The notes: a model not told the origin generated them from the sequence alone. Positions 25,514 through 34,474 are shown, counted from the first letter of the stretch. The stretch is 64,000 bases of DNA from Actinomadura luzonensis (GCF_022664455.2 NZ_JAKRKC020000001.1:5151001-5215000); one strand, 5' to 3'. A program made the numbers and translations.

Positions 25514-26524
25514 GTGGCCGTGCCAACAGGGCTTGCCCGCATGGCGACGACGGCGCTGGCCATGACGGTGGCCATGACGGTGGCGCTGACCGCCGTCGCG
25601 GCCGGCCGTCCCGGCGCCGCTCTCGCCGAGCCGGCCCCCACCCCGGCCCAGGCCAGGGCCAAGTTGACGCAGCTCAACGAACAGGCGGACCAGCTCGTCG
25701 AGCAGTACAACCAGGCCACCGAGAGCTACCGCAAGGCCAGGACCGCGTACGCGGAGCTGGACGCCGAGATCCGCCGCAAGGACGCCGCCGCCGGCGCGCT
25801 GCGCCGCGACCTCATGGCGGCGGTGGTCAGCGACTACCAGACCGGCCGCGTCGACGGCTACGCCAGGCTGGTCGGCCAGGGCAGCCCGGAGGCGCTGCTC
25901 GGCGGCATGGCCGCGCTCGGCCAGATCGCCCAGGCGCGGGCGGCGAAGCTGCGCGCGTACGAGGCCGCCGGCGCGGACCTGCGCGAGCGGCACGCCCGGG
26001 CCAAGGTCGTGCTGGCGCAGGCGGACGCGGCCCGCGACAAGGTCCGCGCCCGGCAGCAGAAGGTGGACAAGCTGGTCGCCGAGCAGACCAGGATCCTGCG
26101 CCGGCTCGGCGCCTTCCGCTCCGGTGACCCGGCGAGCGCCGGCATCACCTACAGCGGCCCGGCCTCCGGCAGCGCCCGCACCGCGCTGCGGTTCGCCTTC
26201 GCCCAGGTCGGCAAGCCCTACCGGTACGGCGGCACCGGGCCGGGCTCCTACGACTGCTCCGGGCTCACCCAGGCGGCCTGGCGCGCGGCCGGGGTGCGGC
26301 TGCCGCGCACGACGTACACGCAGTGGAGCTGGGGCGCCTCCCGCCGCGTCCCGCTGACCGCCCTCCAGCCCGGTGACCTGCTGTTCAGCAGGGGGCTCGG
26401 CCACATGGGCATGTACGCGGGCGGCGGCAAGATGGTGCACGCCCCGCAGACCGGCGACGTCGTCAAGGTCGTGAACCTCGACGACTACTGGCGTGGCCGG
26501 CTGATCGGCGCGGTACGCCCCTGA
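25514..26524 (+). CDS. Secreted NlpC/P60 peptidoglycan endopeptidase
   Basis: A 336-residue cell-wall hydrolase. GTG 25514 is preceded by AGGAGG; the N-terminus is a signal peptide (ATTALAMTVAMTVALTAVAAG). Residues 40-200 form an Ala-rich coiled coil (QARAKLTQLNEQADQLVEQYNQ...). The C-terminal NlpC/P60 domain has the catalytic Cys in YDCSGLTQAAWRAAGV, His in LGHMGMYAGGGKMVHAP. It is the RipA-like layout that cleaves stem peptides during growth or division. Confidence 0.93.
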   Translation: MAVPTGLARMATTALAMTVAMTVALTAVAAGRPGAALAEPAPTPAQARAKLTQLNEQADQLVEQYNQATESYRKARTAYAELDAEIRRKDAAAGALRRDLMAAVVSDYQTGRVDGYARLVGQGSPEALLGGMAALGQIAQARAAKLRAYEAAGADLRERHARAKVVLAQADAARDKVRARQQKVDKLVAEQTRILRRLGAFRSGDPASAGITYSGPASGSARTALRFAFAQVGKPYRYGGTGPGSYDCSGLTQAAWRAAGVRLPRTTYTQWSWGASRRVPLTALQPGDLLFSRGLGHMGMYAGGGKMVHAPQTGDVVKVVNLDDYWRGRLIGAVRP

Positions 26525-26588
26525 CCTGGCCGTTTAAGCCCGCAGGCGACCGGGCAGCCCGTCCTCGACCCTGACGACGGGAGGTCCG

Positions 26589-28427
26589 GTGAGCGGCTGT
26601 CCGCCGATCGGCTCGTACGCGTTCCTGTCCGACTGCCACACGGCGGCGCTGGTCGGGCCCGGCGGCGCGGTGGAGTGGATGTGCGTGCCGCGCTTCGACG
26701 GCCCCAGCGTCTTCGCCAGGCTCCTCGACCGGAGGCGCGGCGGCGCGTGGGAGCTGGACGTGGCGGGCGCGGCGGTGACCGAGCGCCGCTACCTGGACGA
26801 GACGCTGGTGCTGCGCACCCGCTGGGAGGGCGGCGGCGCGGTCGTGGTCGTGCACGACCTGCTCGCCACGGCGCGGCCCCGCGCGGGCGGCCGGGTGAGC
26901 GGGAGCGGCCTCGCGCCCGTCGGGCTGCTGGTGCGGCGGGCGACGTGCGAGCGCGGCCCGGCCGTGGTGCGCTCGCGGGTGCTGGCCAGGCCCGGCTACG
27001 CCACCCGCGACGCCTGCTGGACCCGCCGCGAGGACGGCGCGCTCGTGGAGGAGTCGGGCATGGTGCTGCTCGGCACGCCCGACGAGGAGACCGAGCCCGA
27101 GTCGACGGTCAGGCTGCGCGAGGGCGAGTCGGTCGCGTTCCTGCTCGACTACGCCGGCGCCGTGCCGCTCGGCCGCGCCGGGCCCGGCGGGGACGCCGGG
27201 GCGCTGCTGGAGGAGACCGTGCGGGCGTGGCGGTCGTGGTCGGGGCGCTCGGCGTACGAGGGGGTGGGCGCGCGGCAGGTGCGCCACAGCGCGATCGTGC
27301 TGCGCGGGCTGCTGTTCGACGAGAGCGGCGGGCTGCTGGCCGCGCCCACCACCTCGCTGCCGGAGTGGCCGGGCGGGCCGCGCAACTGGGACTACCGTTA
27401 CGTCTGGCATCGCGACGCCGCCCTGATGGTGCTCGCCCTGCTGCGCCTCGGCCACCGCGAGGAGGCGGGCGGCTACCTGCGCTTCCTGCTGGCGCAGTGC
27501 GGGCACGGCACCGGACGGGTGCCGCCGGTGGCCGGCATCGACGGCGGCGACGTGCCGCCGGAGACCACGCTCGACCACCTGGAGGGGTACGCGGGCTCGC
27601 GCCCGGTCCGGATCGGCAACGACGCCGCCGGCCAGCACCAGCTCGACGGCTACGGCCACATCATGGACGCGGCGCTCGCCTACCAGGAGGTGACCGGCGA
27701 GCTGACCGGCGACGAGCTGGCGCGGCTGTGGCACCTGGTCCGGCTGGCCTGCGAGCGGTGGCGCGAGCCGGACGCCGGCCTCTGGGAGGTGCGCGGCGAG
27801 CCGCGGCACTGGACGTACTCCAAGCTCTACGCGTGGGTCTGCCTCGACCGCGCGGTCCGGCTGGCCACGCTGACCGGCGCGCGCGACGTGCCGCTGGAGC
27901 GGTGGCGGGCCGAACGCGAGACGATCCGCGCGGACCTGCTGGCGCGCGGGTACGACGCCGGGCTCGGCGCGTTCACCCAGTCCTACGGCTCGCCGGACGC
28001 CGACGCCTCGCTGCTGCGGCTGCCGCTGGTGGGCTTCCTGGACGGCCGCGACCCGCGCGTGCTCGGCACTCTCGACCACGTGCAGTCACGGCTCGGCGAG
28101 GGCGGCGCGCTGGTGCACCGCTACGACCCCGAGCCGACGGGCGACGGGGCGGGCGGGCCGGAGGGCGCGTTCCTGCTGTGCTCGTTCGAGATGGTGTCGG
28201 CCCTGACGCTGGCGGGGCGCACGGCGGAGGCCCGGGACCGCTTCGAGACGTTGTGCGAGCGCACCGAGCCGCTGGGCCTGTTCGCCGAGGAGATGGCGGC
28301 CGACGGGAGCATGCTGGGCAACTACCCGCAGGCGTTCACGCACCTGGCGCTGATCGAGGCGGCGCTCAACCTGGAGGAGTCGGGGACGGCGGACGCCCTG
28401 CACGGCTGGGCCGAACGCGGCACCTAG
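26589..28427 (+). CDS. GH15-family glucoamylase/trehalase-like hydrolase
   Basis: A 612-residue cytoplasmic enzyme. IGSYAFLSDCHTAALVGPGGAVEWMCVPRFDGPSVFARLLD is the N-terminal beta-sandwich start of actinobacterial GH15 enzymes. The (alpha/alpha)6 barrel carries RNWDYRYVWHRDAALMVLALLRLG, LDHLEGYAGSRPVRIGNDAAGQHQLDGYGHIMDA and WEVRGEPRHWTYSKLYAWVCLDRA. Relatives in mycobacteria are trehalases, so trehalose or maltooligosaccharides are likely substrates. GTG 26589 follows GGGAGG. A paralogue begins at 62610. Confidence 0.92.
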   Translation: MSGCPPIGSYAFLSDCHTAALVGPGGAVEWMCVPRFDGPSVFARLLDRRRGGAWELDVAGAAVTERRYLDETLVLRTRWEGGGAVVVVHDLLATARPRAGGRVSGSGLAPVGLLVRRATCERGPAVVRSRVLARPGYATRDACWTRREDGALVEESGMVLLGTPDEETEPESTVRLREGESVAFLLDYAGAVPLGRAGPGGDAGALLEETVRAWRSWSGRSAYEGVGARQVRHSAIVLRGLLFDESGGLLAAPTTSLPEWPGGPRNWDYRYVWHRDAALMVLALLRLGHREEAGGYLRFLLAQCGHGTGRVPPVAGIDGGDVPPETTLDHLEGYAGSRPVRIGNDAAGQHQLDGYGHIMDAALAYQEVTGELTGDELARLWHLVRLACERWREPDAGLWEVRGEPRHWTYSKLYAWVCLDRAVRLATLTGARDVPLERWRAERETIRADLLARGYDAGLGAFTQSYGSPDADASLLRLPLVGFLDGRDPRVLGTLDHVQSRLGEGGALVHRYDPEPTGDGAGGPEGAFLLCSFEMVSALTLAGRTAEARDRFETLCERTEPLGLFAEEMAADGSMLGNYPQAFTHLALIEAALNLEESGTADALHGWAERGT

Positions 28428-28574
28428 GGCTTGCGCCGCCGCGCCTGCCCGGTGGCCGGGTCGAGGTCGTACGCGCGCCGGCGGGACGGGCCGGTTGAGT
28501 AGGGGCGTACTCATGCGGGACCGGCCGTCCCTTCCTACCTTCGGCGTAGATCCCCTACGAAAGGCAGGAAGACC

Positions 28575-29117
28575 GTGAACAGGACGCTGCGGGTCGCGGC
28601 GACGGCCGCTCTGCTGGTGACCGGGTCGGCGCTCGCCGCCCCGCCCGCCTCCGCGAGCTCGTGCTCGATCCAGCCGTACGGGCTGATCGGCGACTACTGG
28701 CGCTCCCTGGGCGGGGCGGACGCCATCATCGGCTGCCCCACGGGCGAGGAGCGGGGCGTGCCGAACCGGGAGGGCCGGCGGCAGACCTTCGACGACGGCC
28801 AGATCGCCTGGTCGCCCGACCAGGGGCCGAAGATGATGGTCGCCGCGTACTCGGCCAGGGTCGGCGGCAGGAACGGCCTGGTGTTCCGGTGGGGGCCGAC
28901 CAGCCCGTTCAGCTACGACTACTACCGGGTGACGCTCAGCGGCGGGCTCAAGGGCGAGCTGACGGTGCGGGACCAGCCGCGCATCCGCGGCCGGCTCGTG
29001 GTGTACCCGGGCGCGGGCAAGCGGGTCAGCTTCACCGTCATGGGCTGCGACGACAAGTTCCCGTCCGACACCTGCCGCCAGGGGTGGACGGTCTGGGTGG
29101 CGGCCACGTCCCGGTAG
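28575..29117 (+). CDS. Secreted LGFP-repeat protein
   Basis: A 180-residue exported protein with a signal peptide ending in PPASASS. The segment IGDYWRSLGGADAIIGCPTGEERGVPNREGRRQTFDDGQIAWSPDQG is one LGFP repeat, a motif thought to bind the cell envelope in actinobacteria. The C-terminal half has two further Cys that may form a disulfide and a beta-rich look. GTG 28575 with AAGGCAGGAAG upstream is the start. Substrate or partner is unknown. Confidence 0.8.
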   Translation: MNRTLRVAATAALLVTGSALAAPPASASSCSIQPYGLIGDYWRSLGGADAIIGCPTGEERGVPNREGRRQTFDDGQIAWSPDQGPKMMVAAYSARVGGRNGLVFRWGPTSPFSYDYYRVTLSGGLKGELTVRDQPRIRGRLVVYPGAGKRVSFTVMGCDDKFPSDTCRQGWTVWVAATSR

Positions 29118-29142
29118 GCGCGGCCGGGCTCTGCGGCGAGCG

Positions 29143-29721
29143 TCAGGCGCTGAGCGCGCGCCAGATGCGGTCGGGCAGGACGCGCGCCGCCTCCGCCAGG
29201 TCGATCTCCGGGACGCCCGCCAGCCACCTCCTGGTGACCTCGGCCACCGGGCCGATCAGCAACATCTCCACCTGCGCCGCCGGGAGCGGGGCGACGGCGC
29301 CCGCCGCCATGTGGGCGCCGATCCAGCGGTTCAGCCGCTCCAGCCGCGCCGCCTTCCCGGCCGCGATCCGGTCCGCGTGCGGGCCGAGGTCGATCGCGTA
29401 CGGGGCCGCGTGGATGAAGCGGGCCCGGTCCGGGTGCTCGGCGGTGAAGCGCAGGTAGGCGCGCACCGCCTCGCGCACGCCGTCGCGGGCGCCGGCGGCG
29501 GACTCGACGGCGGCGATCAGGGTGTCGAGCAGTTCGTCCATGCACCGGCCGTACAGGGCCGCCGCCAGCCCTTCCAGGCTGCCGAAGTGGTGGTAGAGGC
29601 TGCCCATGCTGACGCCGCTGCGCTCGGTCACCGCCCTCAGCGTGAAGTCGCCGGGAGGCAGCTCCAGGGCGGTGTCGAGGAGTCTCCTGATCGTCTCCGC
29701 GCTGCGCTTGTGCGGGGTCAC
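29143..29721 (-). CDS. TetR-family repressor
   Basis: A 192-residue regulator. The N-terminal HTH is ETIRRLLDTALELPPGDFTLRAVTERSGVSMGSLYHHFGSLEGL. GTG 29721 overlaps the SDR stop by 4 nt (GTGA), so it is the second gene of an SDR-tetR operon. It probably binds the inverted repeat upstream of the SDR gene. Confidence 0.9.
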   Translation of the reverse strand: MTPHKRSAETIRRLLDTALELPPGDFTLRAVTERSGVSMGSLYHHFGSLEGLAAALYGRCMDELLDTLIAAVESAAGARDGVREAVRAYLRFTAEHPDRARFIHAAPYAIDLGPHADRIAAGKAARLERLNRWIGAHMAAGAVAPLPAAQVEMLLIGPVAEVTRRWLAGVPEIDLAEAARVLPDRIWRALSA

Positions 29722-30509
29722 CGGGCCGCCGTCAGCTCCTCGGCCTCGGCCCAGACGCGGCCGGCCAGCTCGCGGTCCACGGCGGGGCCCTGGAGCGGGA
29801 CCTCCCGGTCCTGGTCGAAGTACCGGCCGCTGCCGGTGCCGCGTGCCAGGGCCGCGACGGGGGCGGCGCCCTCCTCCGGGGTGCCCCAGGAACGTTTCAC
29901 GGCCTTGAGCAGCCAGCCGAGCGGGCCGCCCCGGTCGCCGAGGCCGGTGCGGATGACGCCCGGGTGCACGGCGTCGATGGTGATCCCCGCCTCCCGCCAG
30001 CGCTCGGCGAACAGCGGCACGGTCAGCAGGTTGCACAGCTTGGTGTCGGCGTAGGTGCGCATCGCGGAGAAGTCCGCGCCGACGCAGGTGCGGCCCGGCT
30101 CCGCCCGGCCCTTGACGTAGAGGCCCGCGGTGACCTGCACGACCCGGCCGAGCCGGTCCGCGAGCAGGTGGTTGAGCAGGAACGGGGCCAGGTGGTTGAC
30201 CGCGAAGGACTCCTCCACCCCGTCGCCGGTCAGCACCCGGCGGCTCGGCCACAGCCCGGCGTTGTGGACGAGCACGTCGAGGCGCGGGGAGCGGCCCCGC
30301 AACTCCTCGGCCAGCCGCCGGACGGACGCCATGGTGGTGAGGTCGCCGGGCACGCACTCGACGTCGCCCGCGATCTCCGCCGCGGCCCGCCGGCCCCGCT
30401 CGGCGTCGCGGGACACCAGCAGGACCTTGTACCCGTCAGCGGCCAGGCGGGCGCACACCGCGCGCCCGATGCCGCGATTGCCGCCGGTCACCACCGCGAG
30501 AGAGGTCAT
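29718..30509 (-). CDS. Short-chain dehydrogenase/reductase
   Basis: A 263-residue NAD(P)-dependent SDR. VVTGGNRGIGRAV is the cofactor loop, LVHNAGLW the NAG motif, and MRTYADTKLCN supplies the catalytic Tyr and Lys. The resemblance is to the retinol-dehydrogenase/WWOX-like SDRs of actinomycetes. It starts at ATG 30509, immediately beside a long inverted repeat, and is coupled to a tetR gene. Confidence 0.9.
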   Translation of the reverse strand: MTSLAVVTGGNRGIGRAVCARLAADGYKVLLVSRDAERGRRAAAEIAGDVECVPGDLTTMASVRRLAEELRGRSPRLDVLVHNAGLWPSRRVLTGDGVEESFAVNHLAPFLLNHLLADRLGRVVQVTAGLYVKGRAEPGRTCVGADFSAMRTYADTKLCNLLTVPLFAERWREAGITIDAVHPGVIRTGLGDRGGPLGWLLKAVKRSWGTPEEGAAPVAALARGTGSGRYFDQDREVPLQGPAVDRELAGRVWAEAEELTAAR

Positions 30510-30512
30510 GGC

Positions 30513-30538
30513 AGAGCATTTTTCTGGAGAAATGCTCT
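30513..30538. promoter_or_regulatory. Inverted repeat at SDR-tetR promoter, candidate TetR operator
   Basis: AGAGCATTT at 30513-30521 and AAATGCTCT at 30530-30538 are perfect 9-bp arms around 8 nt. It lies 3 nt upstream of the SDR start codon and is markedly AT-rich for this genome. Confidence 0.65.
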
Positions 30539-30644
30539 AATTTCAATGCCTGTCGTCCACCGGCGCGATCCGGGGCGGCGGCGGGCCGGCCGGGCTCGCG
30601 GGGGTGCGGTGAGGTCAGGCGCGGTGAGATCAGGCGCGGTGAGG

Positions 30645-31448
30645 TCAGGCGAGGCCGAGGAGGGCGGGGAGGGCGGACACGCTCGGCAGCAGGTGGGTAT
30701 GGCGGGCCGCGCCGAGGGCGAGGGCGTCCTGGCTGCCGCTGAGCACGCCGGCGACGATCGCCGCGCCCGCGTTGGAGCCCGCCTCCAGGTCGCGGACGGT
30801 GTCGCCGGCGGTCAGGACGCGGCCGACGTCGCGGACGCCGGTCGCCTCCATCGCCCGGAAGATCATGTACGGCGCGGGCCGGCCGGCGGGCACGTCGTCC
30901 ACGCACACCACCGCGTCCAGGACGCCGTCGCGGCCCGCGTGCCAGCCGAGCTCGCCGAGCAGCGCGGCGGTCACGCCGCGGTCGAAGCCGGTGGTGAGCG
31001 CCACCTTGACCCCGGACGCGCGCAGCCGGGCGATCGCCTCGGGCACGCCCGGCAGGGGCGCGGGCGGCCGGGCCGCGTACGCCGCCCGCAGCCGCTCGCG
31101 GAAGTCGGCGAAGGCCCGGTCGACGACGTCCACGCCAGGAGCGCCGCCGGGACGGCCGGGGCCGTCGGGACGGCCCGAGCGGCCGGGACGGCCCGAGCCG
31201 TCGGGACGGCCCGAGCCGCCGGGACGGCCCGAGCGGCCGGCGTCGTCCCCGCCGCCAGGAACGGCGCCGGGACGGCCGGTGAGGAGCGCGGCGATGGCCT
31301 CGCGTTTGTCCGCGCCCATCCACCGGGCGATCGCCGCGGCGTCCGGGTCGCCGCCCGCGGCCCGTACGGCCTCCTCCAGCGCGAGATAGACGGCGCCGTG
31401 CTCCTCCACGGTGGTGCCGGCGATGTCCAGGACGGCGAGTTCGATCAC
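30645..31448 (-). CDS. PhnX-like (phosphonatase-like) HAD hydrolase
   Basis: A 267-residue HAD protein. LAVLDIAGTTVEEHG has the nucleophile Asp in the DxAGTT form typical of phosphonoacetaldehyde hydrolases. WMGADKREAIAALL, VALTTGFDRG, GRPAPYMIFRAM and TAGDTVRDLEAG match the PhnX-like subfamily (TIGR03351) that is found with FAD oxidoreductases of type TIGR03364. It likely hydrolyses a phosphono-aldehyde to phosphate. The cap carries an unusual insert of about 40 Gly/Arg/Pro residues. GTG 31448 overlaps the gntR stop by 4 nt. Confidence 0.87.
   Translation of the reverse strand: MIELAVLDIAGTTVEEHGAVYLALEEAVRAAGGDPDAAAIARWMGADKREAIAALLTGRPGAVPGGGDDAGRSGRPGGSGRPDGSGRPGRSGRPDGPGRPGGAPGVDVVDRAFADFRERLRAAYAARPPAPLPGVPEAIARLRASGVKVALTTGFDRGVTAALLGELGWHAGRDGVLDAVVCVDDVPAGRPAPYMIFRAMEATGVRDVGRVLTAGDTVRDLEAGSNAGAAIVAGVLSGSQDALALGAARHTHLLPSVSALPALLGLA
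31141..31270. repeat. Short tandem repeat encoding a SGRPG/D insert in the HAD cap
   Basis: Units of 9-15 bp (GGACGGCCCGAGC, CCGGGACGGCC) are repeated about eight times. They encode GRSGRPGGSGRPDGSGRPGR-type sequence between the cap helices of the PhnX-like protein. Confidence 0.8.
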
Positions 31449-32224
31449 GGGGTCTCTCCTTGGGGAGGTCGGGCGGGCGGCAGGCCGCCCGGGCTGCGCA
31501 GCAGCGCCGGGTGCGCCTGCTGGGAGTTGTCGATGGTGAAGGACACGAGGTCGGGCCGGTAGCGGTCGTCGGAGAACTCGACGGGCTCGCCGTCGCCGGT
31601 GGAGGTCTGGCGGCGCTCGCGCAGCAGCGGCGCGCCGGGGGCGACCTCCAGCAGCCCGGCGTCCGTCGGGTCGGCGCCGACCGCGTCGATGACGTGCCGG
31701 GCCCGGCTGAGATCGACCCCGCGGCTGCTCAGGTAGGCGAAGACCGACCCGGAGTCGCAGTCGAAGTCGAACAGCAGCCGCCCCACGGGCCAGGTGAACG
31801 TGGTGCGCTCGACCATCGCCGGCACCCCGTCCATGAGCCGCAGCCGCAGGAGCTGCACGACCGGCTCGCCCTCCTCCAGCCCCAGCGCGTCGCACACCTC
31901 GGGGCCGGCGGGTCGGCGGGCGATCTCCAGCGTGCGCTGCCCCGGTGCGCGGCCCATGAGCCGCACCCACCGCGAGAACGACAGGAACGTCTCGATCGGC
32001 TGCGGCATGCTCTGGCTGCGCACCACCGGCGGCTTGCCGCGCCCGCCGCCGATGAGCCCCTCGGCGCGCAGCGTGGCGAGGGCCTGCCGGATGGGGCCCC
32101 GGGAGGCCTCCCACTGCTCGCAGAGCTGCGACTCGGAGGGGATGGCCGCGCCGACCGGCAGCTCGCCCGAGCTGATGCGGCGGCGCAGGTCGGCGGCGAC
32201 ACGTTCGTGGAGAGGACCGTCCAT
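31445..32224 (-). CDS. GntR/UTRA (HutC/PhnF-type) regulator of phosphonate locus
   Basis: A 259-residue repressor. LHERVAADLRRRISSGELPVGAAIPSESQLCEQWEASRGPIRQALATLRAEGLI is a GntR wHTH; the remainder, with EGEPVVQLLRLRLMDGVPAMVERTTF, is a UTRA ligand domain. ATG 32224 is preferred; earlier in-frame ATGs overlap the promoter. It is coupled to the PhnX-like gene and divergent from the FAD/phnDCE operon. The perfect palindrome at 32364 and a degenerate copy (10 of 15 positions) at 32228-32242 are likely its binding sites. Confidence 0.9.
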   Translation of the reverse strand: MDGPLHERVAADLRRRISSGELPVGAAIPSESQLCEQWEASRGPIRQALATLRAEGLIGGGRGKPPVVRSQSMPQPIETFLSFSRWVRLMGRAPGQRTLEIARRPAGPEVCDALGLEEGEPVVQLLRLRLMDGVPAMVERTTFTWPVGRLLFDFDCDSGSVFAYLSSRGVDLSRARHVIDAVGADPTDAGLLEVAPGAPLLRERRQTSTGDGEPVEFSDDRYRPDLVSFTIDNSQQAHPALLRSPGGLPPARPPQGETP

Positions 32225-32363
32225 GCGACTTGACCATACAGGAGCGGAACGGCCCGTGTAACCCACCTCTATCCCTGATGACGTGCGGAGATGACGTGGC
32301 GGCGAACGCTGGGTGACATGTTCGGCGGAGGCGTTGACGCCGTCGGCGCGAGCACGCCAGCGT

Positions 32364-32379
32364 ACTTGTCATGACAAGT
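32364..32379. promoter_or_regulatory. Perfect 16-bp GntR-type operator spanning the FAD-gene start codon
   Basis: ACTTGTCA-TGACAAGT is a perfect palindrome of the CTTGTC-N-GACAAG kind known for HutC-type GntR repressors. The ATG of the FAD oxidoreductase (32371) lies in its centre. No Shine-Dalgarno sequence precedes this ATG, and a TTGACG -35 box is at 32334, so the mRNA is probably leaderless. Confidence 0.8.
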
Positions 32380-33504
32380 CTTCTCCCGACGGACGGCGCT
32401 CTCGACGCGGCCGACCTCGTGATCGTCGGGGCGGGCGTCGTGGGGCTGGCCCACGCCGTGGACGCGGTGGCGCGTGGCCTGTCCGTCGTGGTCGTCGAGC
32501 GGGACGAGCGCGCCACCGGCGCCTCGGTGCGCAACTTCGGGCACGGCTGCTTCACCGCCCAGGACGGCGACGCGCTGCGGTACGCGATGTCCGCCAGGTC
32601 CGCCTGGCTGCGCCTGGCCAAGGAGGCCGGGCTGTGGCTGGAGGAGAGCGGCACCGTCGTGGTCGCCCGCGGCGACGACGAGTACGCGGTCCTGGCCGAG
32701 TTCCACGCGGCGCGCGACGGACAGAGCGTCCTGCTGGACGCCGCCCGCGTGCGCGAGCGGGTGCCCGCCGGGCCCGGCGTGACCGGCGGCGCCTGGTTCC
32801 CGCTGGACCTGCGGTTCGACCCCCGGCAGGCGGTGCACGCCGTCGCCGCCTGGCTGGCCGGGCGCGGCGTGCGCTTCCACTGGTCCACCGCCGCCCAGCT
32901 CGTCGAGCCCGGCCTGGTCGTCACCGGCAGGGGACGGATCCGGGCCCGGCACGTGATCGTCGCCGTCGGCCACGACGTGGACCGCCACTTCCCCGGCCTG
33001 GCCGAGGCCGCCGGGCTGCGCCGCTGCGTCCTCCGCATGCTGCGGGTGGCCGACCCGCACGGCCGCCGCGTCGAGCCCGCCGTGCTGTCCGGCTTCTCGC
33101 TGCTGCGCTACGACGGCTTCGCCGCCTGCCCCACGCTGCCCGCGCTGCGCGCCCGCCTGACGGCCGAGCGGCCCGAGCTGACCGGCATCGGCCTCAACCT
33201 CATGCTCACCCAGCGCCCCGACGGTGACCTCACCGTCGGCGACACGCACGCCTACGCCGCCACGCCCGAGCCGTTCGACGCCGAGGAGCTGGACCGGCAC
33301 ATCCTCGCCGAGACCGCGCGCCTGCTCGGCGCCGCCCGCCTGGAGGTGCGCGAACGCTGGCGCGGCGTCTACGCCGCCGCCCCGGAGCCGTTCCTCGTCG
33401 CCACGCCCATGCCAGGCGTGCGCGTGGTGTCGGTCACCTCCGGCATCGGCATGACCACCGCCCTGGGGCTGGCGCCCGAAGTCCTCGACGGCCTGCTGGC
33501 CTGA
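32371..33504 (+). CDS. FAD-dependent oxidoreductase of phosphonate locus (TIGR03364/HpnW type)
   Basis: A 377-residue DAO-family flavoprotein. DLVIVGAGVVGLAHAVDAVARGLSVVVVERD is the FAD-binding site, GASVRNFGHG is a subfamily mark and SVTSGIGMTTALGLAPEV the C-terminal FAD contact. Together with the PhnX-like HAD and phnDCE it fits the clade proposed to oxidise an aminoethylphosphonate derivative to phosphonoacetaldehyde-like products. Its ATG lies inside the operator and no ribosome site is visible. The next in-frame start is inside the Rossmann fold, so this ATG is firm. Confidence 0.88.
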   Translation: MTSLLPTDGALDAADLVIVGAGVVGLAHAVDAVARGLSVVVVERDERATGASVRNFGHGCFTAQDGDALRYAMSARSAWLRLAKEAGLWLEESGTVVVARGDDEYAVLAEFHAARDGQSVLLDAARVRERVPAGPGVTGGAWFPLDLRFDPRQAVHAVAAWLAGRGVRFHWSTAAQLVEPGLVVTGRGRIRARHVIVAVGHDVDRHFPGLAEAAGLRRCVLRMLRVADPHGRRVEPAVLSGFSLLRYDGFAACPTLPALRARLTAERPELTGIGLNLMLTQRPDGDLTVGDTHAYAATPEPFDAEELDRHILAETARLLGAARLEVRERWRGVYAAAPEPFLVATPMPGVRVVSVTSGIGMTTALGLAPEVLDGLLA

Positions 33505-33544
33505 CCCGCCCCACCGACACCACCCTCCCGAGGAGAACCCACCC

Positions 33545-34474
33545 ATGCGCGCACGACCACTCCTGGCCGCCCTGGCCGCGCTCCCGGTCCTGCTGCTGAC
33601 CGGCTGCGGCGGCGACGGCGACGCCGGCGCGGGGACGGCCGGCGCCGCGTCCGCCGCGTCCGCCACCTGTCCCGGCGGCCGGATCCGGTTCGGCATCGAG
33701 CCGTACGAGGACCCGGCCAAGCTCAAGCCCGCCTACGAGACCCTGGCCGCCGCGCTGCAGCGCACGCTCGGCTGCCCGATCGAGCTGAAGGTCGTCGACG
33801 ACTACTCGGCCGAGGTGCTGGCGATGCGCAACGGCCAGCTGGAGATGGCCCAGTTCGGGCCGCTCGGCTTCGTCTTCGCCAGCAAGCTCGCCGACGCGCA
33901 GGCGGTCGCCTCGTTCGCGGACGCCAAGGGCGCGCTGACCACCTACACCGCCGGCATCTGGGTGCCCGCGGACTCGCCGATCAGGTCCGTGAAGGACCTG
34001 CCCGGCAAGTCGCTGGCGCTGTCCAGCCCCAGCTCCACCTCCGGCGACGCCCTCCCCCGCTACGCGCTGAAGACGCAGGGCGTCGCCGAGCCGTCGGTCA
34101 AGCTCGACTACGCGGGCGGCCACCCCGAGGCGCTGCTCGCCCTGGTCAACGGCAAGGTCGCGGCTGCCGAGATCAACAGCCAGCAGCTCGCCGCCGCCAC
34201 GGCGGCCGGCACCTTCGACCCGGCGAAGTACCGCCGGATCTGGACCTCCGACCCCATCCCCAACGACCCCATCACCGTGCACGGCAAGCTCGACCCGGCG
34301 GTCCGCGCGGCGATCACGTCGGCGCTGCTGAAGCTGGGGCCGGCCGACGTGGCCAAGGTCGGGGCGTTCCTGGACGTCGATCCGCCCGGGCCGCTCGCCG
34401 CCGTCGGGCGCGACACCTACAAGCCGCTGTTCGAGCTGGCCACGGCGCTCGGCCTGACGGAGAAGGACGTCTGA
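33545..34474 (+). CDS. phnD: Phosphonate ABC transporter substrate-binding lipoprotein
   Basis: A 309-residue lipoprotein with lipobox LLTGCGG. IRFGIEPYEDPAKLKPAYETLAAALQRTLGCPIEL and EMAQFGPLGFVFASKLADA are typical of PhnD. It captures a phosphonate outside the membrane for PhnC/PhnE. It follows the FAD gene after 40 nt with GAGGAG upstream. Confidence 0.93.
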   Translation: MRARPLLAALAALPVLLLTGCGGDGDAGAGTAGAASAASATCPGGRIRFGIEPYEDPAKLKPAYETLAAALQRTLGCPIELKVVDDYSAEVLAMRNGQLEMAQFGPLGFVFASKLADAQAVASFADAKGALTTYTAGIWVPADSPIRSVKDLPGKSLALSSPSSTSGDALPRYALKTQGVAEPSVKLDYAGGHPEALLALVNGKVAAAEINSQQLAAATAAGTFDPAKYRRIWTSDPIPNDPITVHGKLDPAVRAAITSALLKLGPADVAKVGAFLDVDPPGPLAAVGRDTYKPLFELATALGLTEKDV

